Assembly (NCBI RefSeq): GCF_000377665.1
Contig: NZ_KB898646.1
Span: forward strand, 310,001 to 374,000
Reading direction: 5' to 3'
Length of the DNA: 64,000 nt
Source: Vreelandella zhanjiangensis DSM 21076
GTDB taxonomy: Bacteria > Pseudomonadota > Gammaproteobacteria > Pseudomonadales > Halomonadaceae
Shown here piece after piece: positions 20,596-30,715 of this stretch. A program made the position numbers and the translations under genes. A model generated the notes under the pieces. That model was given only the letters and a program-made list of their open reading frames with translations, searched no databases and had not been told where the DNA came from. Positions within the stretch are counted from its first letter, which is position 1. Every line of letters starts with the position of its first letter.

Positions 20596-23226
20596 ATGTC
20601 TGATCCGCAGCCGGTTTATTTAAGCGACTATCAGCCGCCCGCCTACCGAGTTACCCATACCGAGCTGACGTTTGATCTTGACCCTGCCGCCACCCGCGTA
20701 AAAGCACGATTATTGATGGAGCGTAACGACGAGGTAAGTGACCAGGCGCCATTGGTGCTCAACGGCGAGCATCTGGCGCTGATCTCGTTAGCCATAGACG
20801 GCACGCCGCTAAGTAACGCCGATTACCAGCTGGATGAAAAAAACTTGTGCATCCCTAAAGTGCCGGCATCCTTTAGCCTTGAAAGCGAAGTAGAAATTGC
20901 GCCCAGCACCAACACTGCTCTTGAAGGTCTTTATCAGTCGAGTGGTATGTACTGCACACAATGTGAAGCGGAAGGCTTTCGGCGTATTACCTTCTATCCA
21001 GATCGCCCTGATGTTATGGCGACCTTTACCGTTACGGTGATTGGTGATCAAGAAAGCGAGCCCGTTTTGTTGGCCAACGGTAATCCCGTGGACAGCGGTA
21101 AGCTTGAGAATGGCCGTCATTTTGCAACCTGGGAAGATCCGCACCCCAAACCGTGTTACCTGTTTGCACTTGTTGCAGGCAATTTACACAAGGTCGAGGA
21201 TCACTTTTCGACCATGAGCGGGCGTAACGTCACGCTGCAAATCTGGGTCGAAAAAGACAATCTGGATAAAACCGAACACGCCATGGCCTCGCTCAAGCGT
21301 TCAATGGCGTGGGATGAGCAGACCTATGGCCGTGAATACGACCTTGATCTGTTTATGATCGTGGCGGTCAGCGATTTCAATATGGGCGCGATGGAGAATA
21401 AAGGGCTTAATATCTTTAACTCCGCTGCCGTGTTGACGCACCCGCATACCGCCACCGATGCAACCTTCCAAAATGTTGAAGGCATTGTGGCGCATGAATA
21501 TTTTCATAACTGGTCGGGCAATCGCGTTACCTGTCGAGACTGGTTCCAGCTGTCATTGAAAGAGGGATTCACCGTCTTTCGTGATCAGTGTTTCTCCGCC
21601 GATACTAATTCAGCGCCGGTAAAGCGGATTCAGGACGTATCGTTTTTCCGTACGGCGCAGTTTGCCGAGGATGCAGGGCCCACAGCGCATCCAGTTCGCC
21701 CGGATCATTTTATTGAAATCACCAATTTTTACACCCTGACGATTTACGAAAAGGGCGCTGAAGTCGTGCGCATGCTGTGCAATCTGGTGGGGTGGGACAA
21801 TTTCCGGCGCGGCGCCGATCAATACTTTGACCGCTTTGACGGCCAGGCCGTCACCATCGAAGACTTCGTGGGCTGCATGGCGGATACCTCCGGTGAAGAT
21901 CTAAGCCAGTTCATGCGCTGGTATGCACAGGCGGGCACTCCAGAAATCGATGCCCACGGCAAATATGACTATGTAAAGAGCGAGTATCATTTAACGCTTC
22001 GTCAGCGTACCCCGGCGACGCCTGGGCAAGCCACCAAACAGCCGCTGCATATTCCGGTACGTATGGGGCTGGTGGGTACCAAGTCTGGCCAGGATTTGGC
22101 GCTTACTTTAGAAGGCGAGACGCTGGGTAAAGACGCCGTCATTCATCTGCGTGATAACGAGCAGACCTTTGTGTTTACCGATGTCGCCGAGGCGCCTGTG
22201 CCCTCGCTGCTGCGTGATTTCTCCGCCCCTGTAAAGCTGCATTTCCCCTATTCGCGTGAAGAGCTGGCGTTTCTGCTCACCCACGACAGCGACGGCTTCA
22301 ACCGCTGGGATGCGGGGCAGCGCTTGGCTATGCTGGCGTTGGATGATTTGATTGCCGCGCACCGTAATGGCGTTGAAAAAGTCATGGATGCCCGCGTTAT
22401 CGAAGCGTTTAGAACACTTCTGACAGGGTCGGTTTCCGATAAAGCGGTACTCGCGGAAATGCTCACGCTGCCATCTGAGGCCTATATTGCCGAGCAGCAG
22501 CCCATCGTGGATGTCGATGCGATTCACGCCGCTCGGGAATTTGTACGCCAGTCGTTGGCGTTGGCGCTTCGCGATGAGTTTGTTGCCACGTTTGAAGCCA
22601 ATCGCTCAGATGAGCCTTATGCGCCGACACCTGAACAAATTGCCCAACGTAGCCTCAAAAACATAGCGCTTAGCTATTTGATGTCGATTGAAGATGAGCA
22701 GGCTATCGCATTTTGTCAGGCGCAGTTTGCTGCTGATCATAATATGACCGATGTGCGTCATGCGTTAACCCTGCTTGTACACAGCGATCGCGACGATTTA
22801 TCCTCGCCCGCTTTAAAAGCCTTTGGCGAAAAGTGGGCGCATGATCCGTTGGTGATGGATCAGTGGTTTACGATCCAGGTGACGCGGCCCCAGAGCGATG
22901 TGCTGGAGCGCGTACAGTTCTTGATGCAGCATCCGGCGTTTTCCATCAAGAACCCCAATAAAGTGCGTGCGCTGATAGGTGCTTTTGCGCAAAATCGAAT
23001 CAACTTCCACCGTTTGGATGGGCAAGGGTACGCATTACTCGCCGATGTGGTTATTGAGCTCAATCGCTTGAACCCTGAAATAGCGGCGCGGCTTATTACC
23101 CCATTAACGCGCTGGCAGCGGTTTGATGAAGCGCGCCAGTCATTAATGCGTACTCAGCTTGAGCGTATCAAGCAAGAGCCACTATCTTCTAATGTGTACG
23201 AGGTAGTCGAAAAAGCGCTGGCATAA
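20596..23226 (+). CDS. pepN: Aminopeptidase N (M1 family)
   Basis: Zinc aminopeptidase that removes N-terminal residues from peptides in the cytoplasm. From the ATG at 20596 (CAGGAG just upstream) it has 876 residues, as in other proteobacterial PepN. Substrate-recognition GAMEN is at 264-268. Zinc motif HEYFH begins at His300, with Glu301 catalytic, His304, and Glu323 as third ligand (HNWSGNRVTCRDWFQLSLKE). A beta-sandwich and a large alpha-helical C-terminal domain follow. The open frame upstream includes about 18 unlikely codons. It starts 79 bases after yajQ, with a small GC-rich hairpin (20532-20548) in between. Confidence 0.97.
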   Translation: MSDPQPVYLSDYQPPAYRVTHTELTFDLDPAATRVKARLLMERNDEVSDQAPLVLNGEHLALISLAIDGTPLSNADYQLDEKNLCIPKVPASFSLESEVEIAPSTNTALEGLYQSSGMYCTQCEAEGFRRITFYPDRPDVMATFTVTVIGDQESEPVLLANGNPVDSGKLENGRHFATWEDPHPKPCYLFALVAGNLHKVEDHFSTMSGRNVTLQIWVEKDNLDKTEHAMASLKRSMAWDEQTYGREYDLDLFMIVAVSDFNMGAMENKGLNIFNSAAVLTHPHTATDATFQNVEGIVAHEYFHNWSGNRVTCRDWFQLSLKEGFTVFRDQCFSADTNSAPVKRIQDVSFFRTAQFAEDAGPTAHPVRPDHFIEITNFYTLTIYEKGAEVVRMLCNLVGWDNFRRGADQYFDRFDGQAVTIEDFVGCMADTSGEDLSQFMRWYAQAGTPEIDAHGKYDYVKSEYHLTLRQRTPATPGQATKQPLHIPVRMGLVGTKSGQDLALTLEGETLGKDAVIHLRDNEQTFVFTDVAEAPVPSLLRDFSAPVKLHFPYSREELAFLLTHDSDGFNRWDAGQRLAMLALDDLIAAHRNGVEKVMDARVIEAFRTLLTGSVSDKAVLAEMLTLPSEAYIAEQQPIVDVDAIHAAREFVRQSLALALRDEFVATFEANRSDEPYAPTPEQIAQRSLKNIALSYLMSIEDEQAIAFCQAQFAADHNMTDVRHALTLLVHSDRDDLSSPALKAFGEKWAHDPLVMDQWFTIQVTRPQSDVLERVQFLMQHPAFSIKNPNKVRALIGAFAQNRINFHRLDGQGYALLADVVIELNRLNPEIAARLITPLTRWQRFDEARQSLMRTQLERIKQEPLSSNVYEVVEKALA

Positions 23227-23246
23227 ACCTTACCAGCGACTCAACC

Positions 23247-24224
23247 ATGAAAGGGAATACATTGGTGAAAGACTTACAACAGCGTTTTTTACTTATTGTA
23301 AATGGTAAGTCAGCCGGGAACCCGGCATTGCGTGAAGCCGTTGAAGAGCAGCGGGAGGCAGGGATGCCTATTACCGTTCGCTCGACCTGGGAGGGCGGTG
23401 ATGCAGCCCTTTTTGCCGAGCAGGCCGCCGACATGGGTATTACCCATGTTATTGCCTGTGGTGGCGATGGCACTGTCAATGAAGTGGTGAACGGGCTGAT
23501 GCGCGTTCCTCATGACAAGCGTCCTGCACTGGGGATCGTTCCATTAGGCAGCGCCAACGACTTTGCAACCTCCACGGGCCTTCCTTTAGAGCCTGGCCCT
23601 GCCTTGGCGGCGGCCAGAAACTTAACGTCCTATCCGATCGATATCGTTCGGGTCACGGCTGAAGCGAATGACAAAAGCGTCACTCAGTATTACGTCAATA
23701 TGACGACCGGCGGGTTTGGTGCGGAGATAACGTCGACAACGCCGAAAACCCTCAAGCGTATGCTGGGCGGAGGCGCTTACTCTTTAATGGGAGCGCTTAA
23801 AGCCTGGCGGCATCGCAGCTATCGGGGCACCTTGCACTGGGGTGACAAAGAGCAGGACGCCTCGCTGCTTTTATTGGCCCTGGGTAACGGGCGGCAATCC
23901 GGCGGTGGGCAAGTGCTTGCCCCGCGTGCCAAGCTTGATGATGGTCGTTTGGACGTACTGCTGGTGAAAGACTTCAGCTCCGTGACAGAGCTACCTAGGC
24001 TGATTAACGAACTGCAGAACTTTCCGGCTGAAGGTGAGTACGTGCGTTATTTTACAACGAGCCAGTTTACCGTCACTACTCGACGTGAGGATCCTGCCTG
24101 GCCGTTAACACTGGATGGCGAGGCGTGCCACTACGATCGTTTTTGCGCTGAGGTAGTCCCATTGGCACTGCGCGTATTATTGCCTGAGGACTGCCCGCTA
24201 TTATCGGCAAACGATCGACACTGA
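23247..24224 (+). CDS. YegS-like lipid kinase (DAGK catalytic domain)
   Basis: Diacylglycerol-kinase-fold protein expected to phosphorylate a lipid. The 325 residues hold LLIVNGKSAGNPALR, the nucleotide signature CGGDGTVNEV (GGDGT at 72-76) and GIVPLGSANDFATSTGLPL, as in E. coli YegS, a phosphatidylglycerol kinase in vitro. The C-terminal beta-sandwich includes GNGRQSGGGQVLAPRAKLDDG and DGEACHYD. It starts 20 bases after pepN and may be cotranscribed. The ATG at 23247 is used; a GTG at 23265 is a possible internal alternative. Lipid substrate unknown. Confidence 0.9.
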   Translation: MKGNTLVKDLQQRFLLIVNGKSAGNPALREAVEEQREAGMPITVRSTWEGGDAALFAEQAADMGITHVIACGGDGTVNEVVNGLMRVPHDKRPALGIVPLGSANDFATSTGLPLEPGPALAAARNLTSYPIDIVRVTAEANDKSVTQYYVNMTTGGFGAEITSTTPKTLKRMLGGGAYSLMGALKAWRHRSYRGTLHWGDKEQDASLLLLALGNGRQSGGGQVLAPRAKLDDGRLDVLLVKDFSSVTELPRLINELQNFPAEGEYVRYFTTSQFTVTTRREDPAWPLTLDGEACHYDRFCAEVVPLALRVLLPEDCPLLSANDRH

Positions 24225-24275
24225 TTCGGCACTGATCTCGCCACCCTTTAAAAGTTTTTTAAGGAGAGGGATTGA

Positions 24276-25097
<822 letters not shown>

Positions 25098-25116
25098 TCA
25101 GTAGGTAAGCAAGCAC

Positions 25117-25142
25117 AAAAAAGGCCCGCCTAGGCGGGCCTT
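25117..25142. terminator. Bidirectional terminator between lipoprotein and csp genes
   Basis: GGCCCGCC-TA-GGCGGGCC is a perfect 8-bp stem. Six A residues precede it on the plus strand, giving a T6 tract for minus-strand csp transcription; only two T residues follow on the plus strand. It is therefore strongest for csp. Confidence 0.85.
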
Positions 25143-25159
25143 GCTACATTCGGCTGCTT

Positions 25160-25363
25160 TTAGGCAAGACGAATGTTAGACGCCTGAAGGCCTTTTTTAC
25201 CCTGAGTTACCTCAAAGCTGACTTTCTGACCATCCTGCAGGGTCTTGAAGCCTTCAGCCTGAATTTCTGAGAAGTGGGCAAAAAGGTCGTCGCTGCCATC
25301 ATCAGGAGAGATGAAGCCATAACCTTTTGTATCGTTGAACCACTTGACTGTACCAGTTGCCAT
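25160..25363 (-). CDS. Cold-shock protein (CspA family)
   Basis: Single-stranded nucleic-acid binding OB-fold protein that melts RNA structure, acting as RNA chaperone or antiterminator. Exactly 67 residues from the ATG at 25363: [20 protein letters not shown] with RNP1 (KGYGFI) and LFAHF (RNP2), ending ASNIRLA. AAGGA precedes the ATG. The frame stays open well upstream, but that stretch is leader and antisense to the LysE gene, without family similarity. Cold or growth regulation is likely through its leader, which holds a perfect 11-bp hairpin 29 bases before the start. Whether it is cold-induced cannot be told. Confidence 0.96.
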   Translation of the reverse strand: MATGTVKWFNDTKGYGFISPDDGSDDLFAHFSEIQAEGFKTLQDGQKVSFEVTQGKKGLQASNIRLA

Positions 25364-25391
25364 TGTCGTTTCCTTAACGTGCTTATAATTA

Positions 25392-25418
25392 GGCGGGCAG
25401 ACATACTGTCTGCCCGCC
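25392..25418 (-). promoter_or_regulatory. Perfect 11-bp hairpin in the csp leader
   Basis: GGCGGGCAGAC (25392-25402) and GTCTGCCCGCC (25408-25418) are exact inverted repeats around a 5-base loop. It lies 29 bases before the csp ATG on the transcript, and the stretch after it is AT-rich but not a T-tract. A weaker hairpin (25447-25460) followed by CCCG and T7 lies further upstream on the same strand. The arrangement is compatible with a structured, regulated leader. Confidence 0.55.
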
Positions 25419-25496
25419 AAAATCAATGTAGATGCAAAAAAACGGGTCGTCCAGTGACGATCTAACGTTTCTTTATTCCTTATCGAGTGCGCCTGT

Positions 25497-26153
25497 ATGT
25501 CGCCAGTAAGCCTGTTGGATTCGCAGTTTGTGCCTTTTTTGATCGCTATTACGCTGCTATCAATTACCCCTGGAGTGGACACCTTGCTTGTCATCCGCAA
25601 TACCGCGCGGGGAGGAATTCGCGACGGCGTGGCCACGAGTATTGCGATCTGCTGTGGGCTATTTGTCCACGCGACGATTTCGGCGCTGGGCATTTCGCTG
25701 ATTCTGCTGCAATCGGCCTGGGCATTTCATGTGCTGAAGCTTGCGGGGGCGGGCTATCTGGTATGGCTGGGTATCACAAGTCTCATGGCCGCTCGGCGCG
25801 GGCAGCCCTTGCCAGTTAAGGGCGCCATGGGTGCTGTGGCGCCTGTTTCGCTCTGGCAGCCGATTAAAGAGGGCGTGCTCTCCAACGTGCTTAACCCCAA
25901 AACCGTCATTTTCTATATGGCTTTTTTGCCGCAGTTTATCGCTCCAGGCGACCCGGCATTAATCAAATCACTGTGGTTGGCAGGCGTGCACTTTGTGATT
26001 GCCAATATCTGGCAAATTGGCGTGGTGTTCATGGTGGGAGGTGCCAGCCGATGGCTTGCCAGCGTGCGCTTTGCAAAGACGCTAAATGCCGCCACGGGGG
26101 CCGTGCTGATTGCGTTTGGGGTGCGCCTGGCGTTGGAACAGCGCCCGATTTAG
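25497..26153 (+). CDS. LysE/RhtB-family amino-acid exporter
   Basis: Inner-membrane exporter of the LysE superfamily, which excretes amino acids or derivatives. The 218 residues have about six hydrophobic segments. The N-terminal [21 protein letters not shown] matches the family signature (P-G-P/V-x-x-x-x-V), followed by [16 protein letters not shown]. The middle has [17 protein letters not shown], also typical. It is divergent from csp; a perfect TATAAT at 25384-25389 could serve it but lacks a good -35 at standard spacing. A weak terminator overlaps its stop codon. Substrate not predictable. Confidence 0.9.
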   Translation: MSPVSLLDSQFVPFLIAITLLSITPGVDTLLVIRNTARGGIRDGVATSIAICCGLFVHATISALGISLILLQSAWAFHVLKLAGAGYLVWLGITSLMAARRGQPLPVKGAMGAVAPVSLWQPIKEGVLSNVLNPKTVIFYMAFLPQFIAPGDPALIKSLWLAGVHFVIANIWQIGVVFMVGGASRWLASVRFAKTLNAATGAVLIAFGVRLALEQRPI

Positions 26154-26164
26154 CCGGGCGCTTT
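26140..26164 (+). terminator. Weak terminator at the end of the LysE gene
   Basis: AGCGCCCG (26140-26147) and CGGGCGCT (26155-26162) form an 8-bp stem whose loop contains the gene's own TAG stop; only TTT follows. It lies between convergent genes. Confidence 0.4.
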
Positions 26165-26189
26165 GATCCAGGTGTTTTCAATCGATGTG

Positions 26190-28139
26190 CTAGCGGCGGG
26201 CTAGCAGTGCTCGGTCGTAACGTACCTGCTGTTCGTTTTCATTGAGTAGTGTAACGCCTTCGCTGTTGCCGCCATTGGCCAGGCTTTCAAAAATCACCCG
26301 GTAGCTGAGCACCGCCTGTACATAGTCACGCGTTTCACGAAAGGGAATGCTTTCGACAAATAAATCAAACGATTCCATGCCGTTGCCCAGCCACTGATCC
26401 ACACGCCCTGGGCCCGCGTTATAAGCGGCGGCAGCGGCCAGTCGGTTGCCTTGGTAGCGGTTCAGCTTATCGCGCAGGTAGGTGCTGCCTAAGCGAATAT
26501 TAAGCTCTGGATCCAGAACGCCGTACGGGCCAGGGTCATTGATACCCAACTGGCGGCTTACCAGGCTTGCGGTACCCGGCATGAGCTGCATTAAGCCGCG
26601 TGCGCCAGCGGGGGACAAGGCCTCAGGGTTGTATGCGCTTTCCCGACGGGTAATCGCCATCAGCAGGTAAGGGTCAACGCCGGTTTGGCGGCCCCAGTGT
26701 AAAAAGCTATCCCGATAAGCCTCAGGGAAGCGCCAATCAAGGGCGTCCCACATGCCGCCTGCAATAGTGGTCTGCACTAAGCGCGCATGCCACTGTTGAT
26801 GTGCGGCATAATCAGCCAGCGCGCGCGCCTGCTGAGGAGAGCCGTTTTGCACTGCATACAACCACTCGCTATTCGCCAAGCCGTCTTCACCAATACGCAG
26901 CAAGGCTTCGGTACGCTGTACCACGGGAAGCCTTGCGGTATGCTCGCGCGAGGCTTCGTCAAAACGGTTGCGTTCAAGATTCAACTGGTAAGGCTGGCCG
27001 AGTTTTTCGGCCGCCGCAAAGCCGAAAAAGCTTCGATCAGTGGCGGCCTGACGGTAGCGGGCCATCGCTGCTTCCTGATTACCCAGTTGCTCATTGGCAC
27101 GCGCCAGCCAATACTGCCAGCGGCTATTTTCCTGTTGGCTTGCCGGCATTTCGGCTATCCAGTGCAGTACGTCCTGCCACTGGCGTTCGGCCAAGGCACG
27201 ACGCACACGAAGTTCCAGAACGCGCTCGCTTTCCAGGGAGGGGAGTACGCTATCCACCCAGCCTAAGGTGCCGGGCACTTCGCGCACCAGAGCGTAAAAC
27301 GCAAGCTCTTCTTCAATGACCTGCTGGTCGCTGGGAAGCAGGTTCAAACCCTGGGCCATGGTTTGCCAGGCGCTGAGCGCTGCGGGCGTATCTTCTCGGG
27401 TAAAGCGCTGCATGGCGGCCTTGTAAAAACTCGCCGTGGCCGCACACTCAGGTCCGAGGCAAGCAGGCGCCGACGTGACTGCTCGAATGTTGGCGTCAAC
27501 GTTATCCGCAGTTTCGACAGCAGTTTGCCATTGGCTATTAAGCTGCCCATTTAAATAGGCTGACAAGCGGCCTTCACCGGCCTGCCAGGCAAGCATTTTA
27601 CGTTCCCAGATAGCCGTTGAATCAATAGTGCCATTGGCACGCAGGCGATTAAACAGCGGGTCGCACGCATCAGGTTGCGATTTGCCCTCAAGCCATAGCG
27701 CAAGCCCTGCAGTGGCCGACTGTTGCGGCTGAGAGTCCAGCAGTGCCGTGTAGTAGTAACACTGACGGGCCGTGCCCGCGGGCTCGCCATCGGCAATGCT
27801 CAGCAGATCGCTATAGCGCCCGGAGTTGCCGTACTTCGCGATGGCCTGACCGCGCAGCCACTCCGAAAGCGGCGAGTCGCTATGCTGGTCGATAAAGCCT
27901 TGCACCTGAGCGGGCGAGACGTTGGGTAACCGGTTGCGCAGCCGGTGATACTCGACATAGCCACTCAGAATATGGCCTTCAATGGCGCGCTCATCAACGC
28001 GGCTCCATTGCTCTTGTCGAGCCGCTTCCAGCGCATCGCGCATCGCGCTGTCGGAGGCGGCCCAGGACGCCGTGGGTATGCTTACCAGTAGCGCCGCGCA
28101 AAGGGTGCGAAAAGGGGATTTGAATGACGATGCCTGCAT
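26190..28139 (-). CDS. slt: Soluble lytic murein transglycosylase (Slt70 type)
   Basis: Periplasmic enzyme that cleaves the MurNAc-GlcNAc bond with formation of 1,6-anhydroMurNAc ends. The 649 residues start with a signal peptide (cleavage after about residue 27, SWAAS). A long helical superhelix (U and L domains, about 30-470) precedes the goose-lysozyme-like catalytic domain. TRRESAYNPEALSPAGARGL holds the catalytic Glu500, followed by MQLMPGTA and AAAYNAGPGRVDQW. The length and layout match E. coli Slt. It is convergent with the LysE exporter and monocistronic. Confidence 0.95.
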   Translation of the reverse strand: MQASSFKSPFRTLCAALLVSIPTASWAASDSAMRDALEAARQEQWSRVDERAIEGHILSGYVEYHRLRNRLPNVSPAQVQGFIDQHSDSPLSEWLRGQAIAKYGNSGRYSDLLSIADGEPAGTARQCYYYTALLDSQPQQSATAGLALWLEGKSQPDACDPLFNRLRANGTIDSTAIWERKMLAWQAGEGRLSAYLNGQLNSQWQTAVETADNVDANIRAVTSAPACLGPECAATASFYKAAMQRFTREDTPAALSAWQTMAQGLNLLPSDQQVIEEELAFYALVREVPGTLGWVDSVLPSLESERVLELRVRRALAERQWQDVLHWIAEMPASQQENSRWQYWLARANEQLGNQEAAMARYRQAATDRSFFGFAAAEKLGQPYQLNLERNRFDEASREHTARLPVVQRTEALLRIGEDGLANSEWLYAVQNGSPQQARALADYAAHQQWHARLVQTTIAGGMWDALDWRFPEAYRDSFLHWGRQTGVDPYLLMAITRRESAYNPEALSPAGARGLMQLMPGTASLVSRQLGINDPGPYGVLDPELNIRLGSTYLRDKLNRYQGNRLAAAAAYNAGPGRVDQWLGNGMESFDLFVESIPFRETRDYVQAVLSYRVIFESLANGGNSEGVTLLNENEQQVRYDRALLARR

Positions 28140-28239
28140 GACACTCTCTCTTGATCGCTAACGGATTAACAGCCGCTATAGTGAACTAAATGGATAAAAA
28201 TTGTTCAGACAATCGTGACACTTGGAGGATTCAATTACG

Positions 28240-28587
28240 ATGGCCCGATTATCCACTTGGTGGTTATTTCGTCGACTTAAGTCCCGAGTTTGGGCGGTAA
28301 AGCGTATTGGACGAGCCTTAAAGCTGTTTATCCCCATGACGCGTGATGTGGTCAGTGGCCGCTTTCGTCCCATCCCCTGGTCTGCGTTTGGCATGATGGC
28401 GCTCGCGCTTGCCTATCTTGCAATGCCGTTCGATTTAATCCCAGATTTTCTCGTATTCATAGGCCTGGTTGACGATGTCTTGATTGTCGGCTGGCTGCTT
28501 AATCGTATCGATCAACGCCTGGCGGATTACCGTGCCTGGAAAGACGGTGATATCGATATTGCGACTTCTCAACACTCACCTTCTTGA
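28240..28587 (+). CDS. DUF1232 (YkvA-like) small membrane protein
   Basis: 115 residues from the ATG at 28240, with GGAGGA 10 bases upstream; an in-frame TTG start at 28222 is unlikely. A basic N-terminal third (RRLKSRVWAVKRIGRALK) is followed by a membrane segment (about 48-65) and the DUF1232 signature AYLAMPFDLIPDFLVFIGLVDD. The family is widespread and its function is unknown. The htpG sigma-32 promoter overlaps its stop codon. It diverges from slt across a 100-base gap. Confidence 0.82.
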   Translation: MARLSTWWLFRRLKSRVWAVKRIGRALKLFIPMTRDVVSGRFRPIPWSAFGMMALALAYLAMPFDLIPDFLVFIGLVDDVLIVGWLLNRIDQRLADYRAWKDGDIDIATSQHSPS

Positions 28588-28610
28588 AATCGCTCTGCTT
28601 ATCCCCATAT
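28583..28610 (+). promoter_or_regulatory. Sigma-32 (heat-shock) promoter of htpG
   Basis: CTTGAAA (28583-28589), a 13-base spacer and CCCCATAT (28603-28610) match the sigma-32 consensus CTTGAA / CCCCAT-T closely. Its -35 box contains the TGA stop of the preceding DUF1232 gene. Transcription would start near 28617, giving a leader of about 70 bases before the htpG ATG. Confidence 0.75.
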
Positions 28611-28628
28611 TCACTTCACAGATTTTTC

Positions 28629-28654
28629 GTTCCTGTCTCACGCTAGACAGGAAC
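28629..28654 (+). promoter_or_regulatory. Perfect 10-bp hairpin in the htpG leader
   Basis: GTTCCTGTCT (28629-28638) and AGACAGGAAC (28645-28654) are exact inverted repeats around a 6-base loop. It sits inside the predicted untranslated leader, about 20 bases before the GAGGG ribosome site, and lacks a T-tract. It could stabilise the mRNA or bind a protein. Confidence 0.5.
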
Positions 28655-28687
28655 ACTAAACAAACGTGATTGATGAGGGCTAAGCGC

Positions 28688-30592
28688 ATGACAACGGCGA
28701 CTCACGAAGAGACGTTAGGCTTCCAGACGGAAGTTAAGCAACTTCTCAACCTGATGATTCACTCCCTGTATTCAAACCGGGAGATTTTCTTACGCGAGCT
28801 TATCTCTAACGCCGCGGATGCCTGCGATAAATTACGCTACGCCGCACTGGATAACGATGCGCTGTACGAAGGCGATAGCGAGCTGCGCATTGAAATCGAG
28901 CATGATCGCGAAGCCAATACCGTGACGCTGCGTGATAACGGCATTGGCATGAACCGCGAGGACGTCATCGCTAACCTGGGTACGATTGCGCGCTCCGGCA
29001 CGGCGGAGTTTCTTAAGCAGATGTCCGGCGAGCAGCAAAAAGATGCCAAGCTTATCGGACAGTTTGGTGTCGGCTTCTACTCAGGCTTCATCGTCGCTGA
29101 CGAAGTCGCCGTGCGTACCCGTAAAGCCGGTACCGACGCATCAGAAGGCGTTGAGTGGCGCTCCAAAGGTGAAGGCGAATTCACCGTTGCCGATATTGAG
29201 CGTGAAGTTCACGGCACCGAAATTATTCTTCACCTGAAAGACGACGCCAAAGAGTTTGCCGACGATTATCGTCTGCAAAGCTTGGTGCGCAAGTACTCTG
29301 ATCATATTGAAGTGCCGGTGCGCATGCCCAAGACTGAAACTGCCAAAGACGATGAAGGCAACGACATCGAAGGCAGCGAAGTGACCACTTGGGAAACCGT
29401 TAACGAAGCCACCGCACTCTGGGCGCGCCCCAAGAGCGAGGTTTCTGATGACGAGTACAAGGCATTTTACAAGCACGTTGCCCACGACTTTAGCGACCCG
29501 CTTACCTGGAGCCATAACAAGGTAGAAGGCAAGCTTGAGTACACCAGCTTACTGTACGTGCCGGGCCGTGCGCCGTTTGATATGTACGAGCGTGACGGCG
29601 CCCGTGGCGTCAAGCTTTATGTCCAGCGCGTGTTTATCATGGACGACGCTGAGCAGTTCCTGCCGCTTTACCTGCGCTTTATCAAAGGCGTGCTGGATAC
29701 GCGCGACCTGTCGCTCAACGTCTCCCGCGAGCTTCTCCAGCAGGATCCCAAGGTCGACAAGATCAAAGGGGCGCTTACCAAGCGTGCGCTGGATATGCTT
29801 AAAAAGCTGTCCAAAGAAAGCGAGCAGTATCAGACGTTCTGGAACACGTTTGGTAGCGTGTTGAAAGAAGGCCCGGGTGAAGACGCCGCCAACCGCGAGA
29901 AAATCGCTGGCCTGCTGCGCTTTGCGTCCACCCATACCGATACGTCGGTCCAGGAGCAATCGCTCGCTGACTACGTCGAGCGGATGAAAGAAGGCCAGAA
30001 GAAGATTTACTACGTGGTGGCGGATAGCTTCAATGCTGCGAAAAACAGCCCGCACCTGGAAATCTTCCGTAAGAAAGGCATCGAAGTACTGCTGCTGTCT
30101 GACCGTATCGATGAGTGGCTGATGAGCCACCTGACCGAGTTTGACGGTAAATCCTTTGCAGATGTGGCCAAAGGCGAGCTGGACCTTGGCGACGTGGAAG
30201 ATGAAGCCGAGAAAAAAGCTCAGGAAGAAACTGCCAAGGCCAAGGAAGATCTGGTCAAGCGGGTAAAAGAAGCGCTGAGCGACGGTGTGCAGGAAGTTAA
30301 AGTTACGCACCGGTTAACCGATTCGCCAGCCTGTGTGGTACTGCCTGAGCATGAGATGGGTTACCAGATGCGCCGCATCATGGAAGCCGCCGGACAGCCG
30401 CTGCCTGAAGTGAAGCCCATTTTGGAGCTTAACCCGGAGCACCCACTGGTCGCCCGTCTTGAAAGCTCGGAAGGTGATCTGTTTGGGCAGCTAGCGCATA
30501 TTTTGCTGGATCAGGCGATCATTGCCGAAGGCGGTCATTTGGATGACCCCGCCGCTTACGTTAAGCGCCTGAATAGCGTATTGACCGCTTAA
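28688..30592 (+). CDS. htpG: Chaperone protein HtpG (Hsp90)
   Basis: Bacterial Hsp90: an ATP-driven dimer that remodels client proteins with DnaK. From the ATG at 28688 (GAGGG upstream) it has 634 residues; a TTG at 28670 and an ATG at 28673 are in frame but less likely. The N-terminal GHKL ATPase has [34 protein letters not shown] and GQFGVGFYS. The middle domain includes [13 protein letters not shown] and [10 protein letters not shown]; the C-terminal dimer domain ends near residue 634. A sigma-32 promoter and a leader hairpin lie upstream, and a terminator downstream. Confidence 0.98.
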   Translation: MTTATHEETLGFQTEVKQLLNLMIHSLYSNREIFLRELISNAADACDKLRYAALDNDALYEGDSELRIEIEHDREANTVTLRDNGIGMNREDVIANLGTIARSGTAEFLKQMSGEQQKDAKLIGQFGVGFYSGFIVADEVAVRTRKAGTDASEGVEWRSKGEGEFTVADIEREVHGTEIILHLKDDAKEFADDYRLQSLVRKYSDHIEVPVRMPKTETAKDDEGNDIEGSEVTTWETVNEATALWARPKSEVSDDEYKAFYKHVAHDFSDPLTWSHNKVEGKLEYTSLLYVPGRAPFDMYERDGARGVKLYVQRVFIMDDAEQFLPLYLRFIKGVLDTRDLSLNVSRELLQQDPKVDKIKGALTKRALDMLKKLSKESEQYQTFWNTFGSVLKEGPGEDAANREKIAGLLRFASTHTDTSVQEQSLADYVERMKEGQKKIYYVVADSFNAAKNSPHLEIFRKKGIEVLLLSDRIDEWLMSHLTEFDGKSFADVAKGELDLGDVEDEAEKKAQEETAKAKEDLVKRVKEALSDGVQEVKVTHRLTDSPACVVLPEHEMGYQMRRIMEAAGQPLPEVKPILELNPEHPLVARLESSEGDLFGQLAHILLDQAIIAEGGHLDDPAAYVKRLNSVLTA

Positions 30593-30611
30593 CACGACGC
30601 GTTTGAAAAAT

Positions 30612-30645
30612 AACGGCCCGTTTGGATTCCCAGGCGGGCCGTTTG
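30612..30645 (+). terminator. Rho-independent terminator after htpG
   Basis: AACGGCCCG (30612-30620) pairs with CGGGCCGTT (30635-30643) across a 14-base loop, ending in TTT. It lies 19 bases after the htpG stop. Confidence 0.7.
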
Positions 30646-30715
30646 TGTTAAGAAAATAGGTCGTTAGTTTTGGTAAAATAGTTAGTACGCTTTCATGAGA
30701 CTTTAGGACATCCTT

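Noticed and set aside
25364..25693. N-terminal extension of the csp frame to a 177-residue protein
   Set aside because: Cold-shock proteins of this type are 67-70 residues; the extension is antisense to the LysE gene and passes through the leader hairpins, and the ATG at 25363 has its own AAGGA site.
29549..30310. 253-residue minus-strand open frame inside htpG
   Set aside because: It lies entirely antisense to a complete htpG. Its residue mix is typical of shadow frames and it has no ribosome site or domain.
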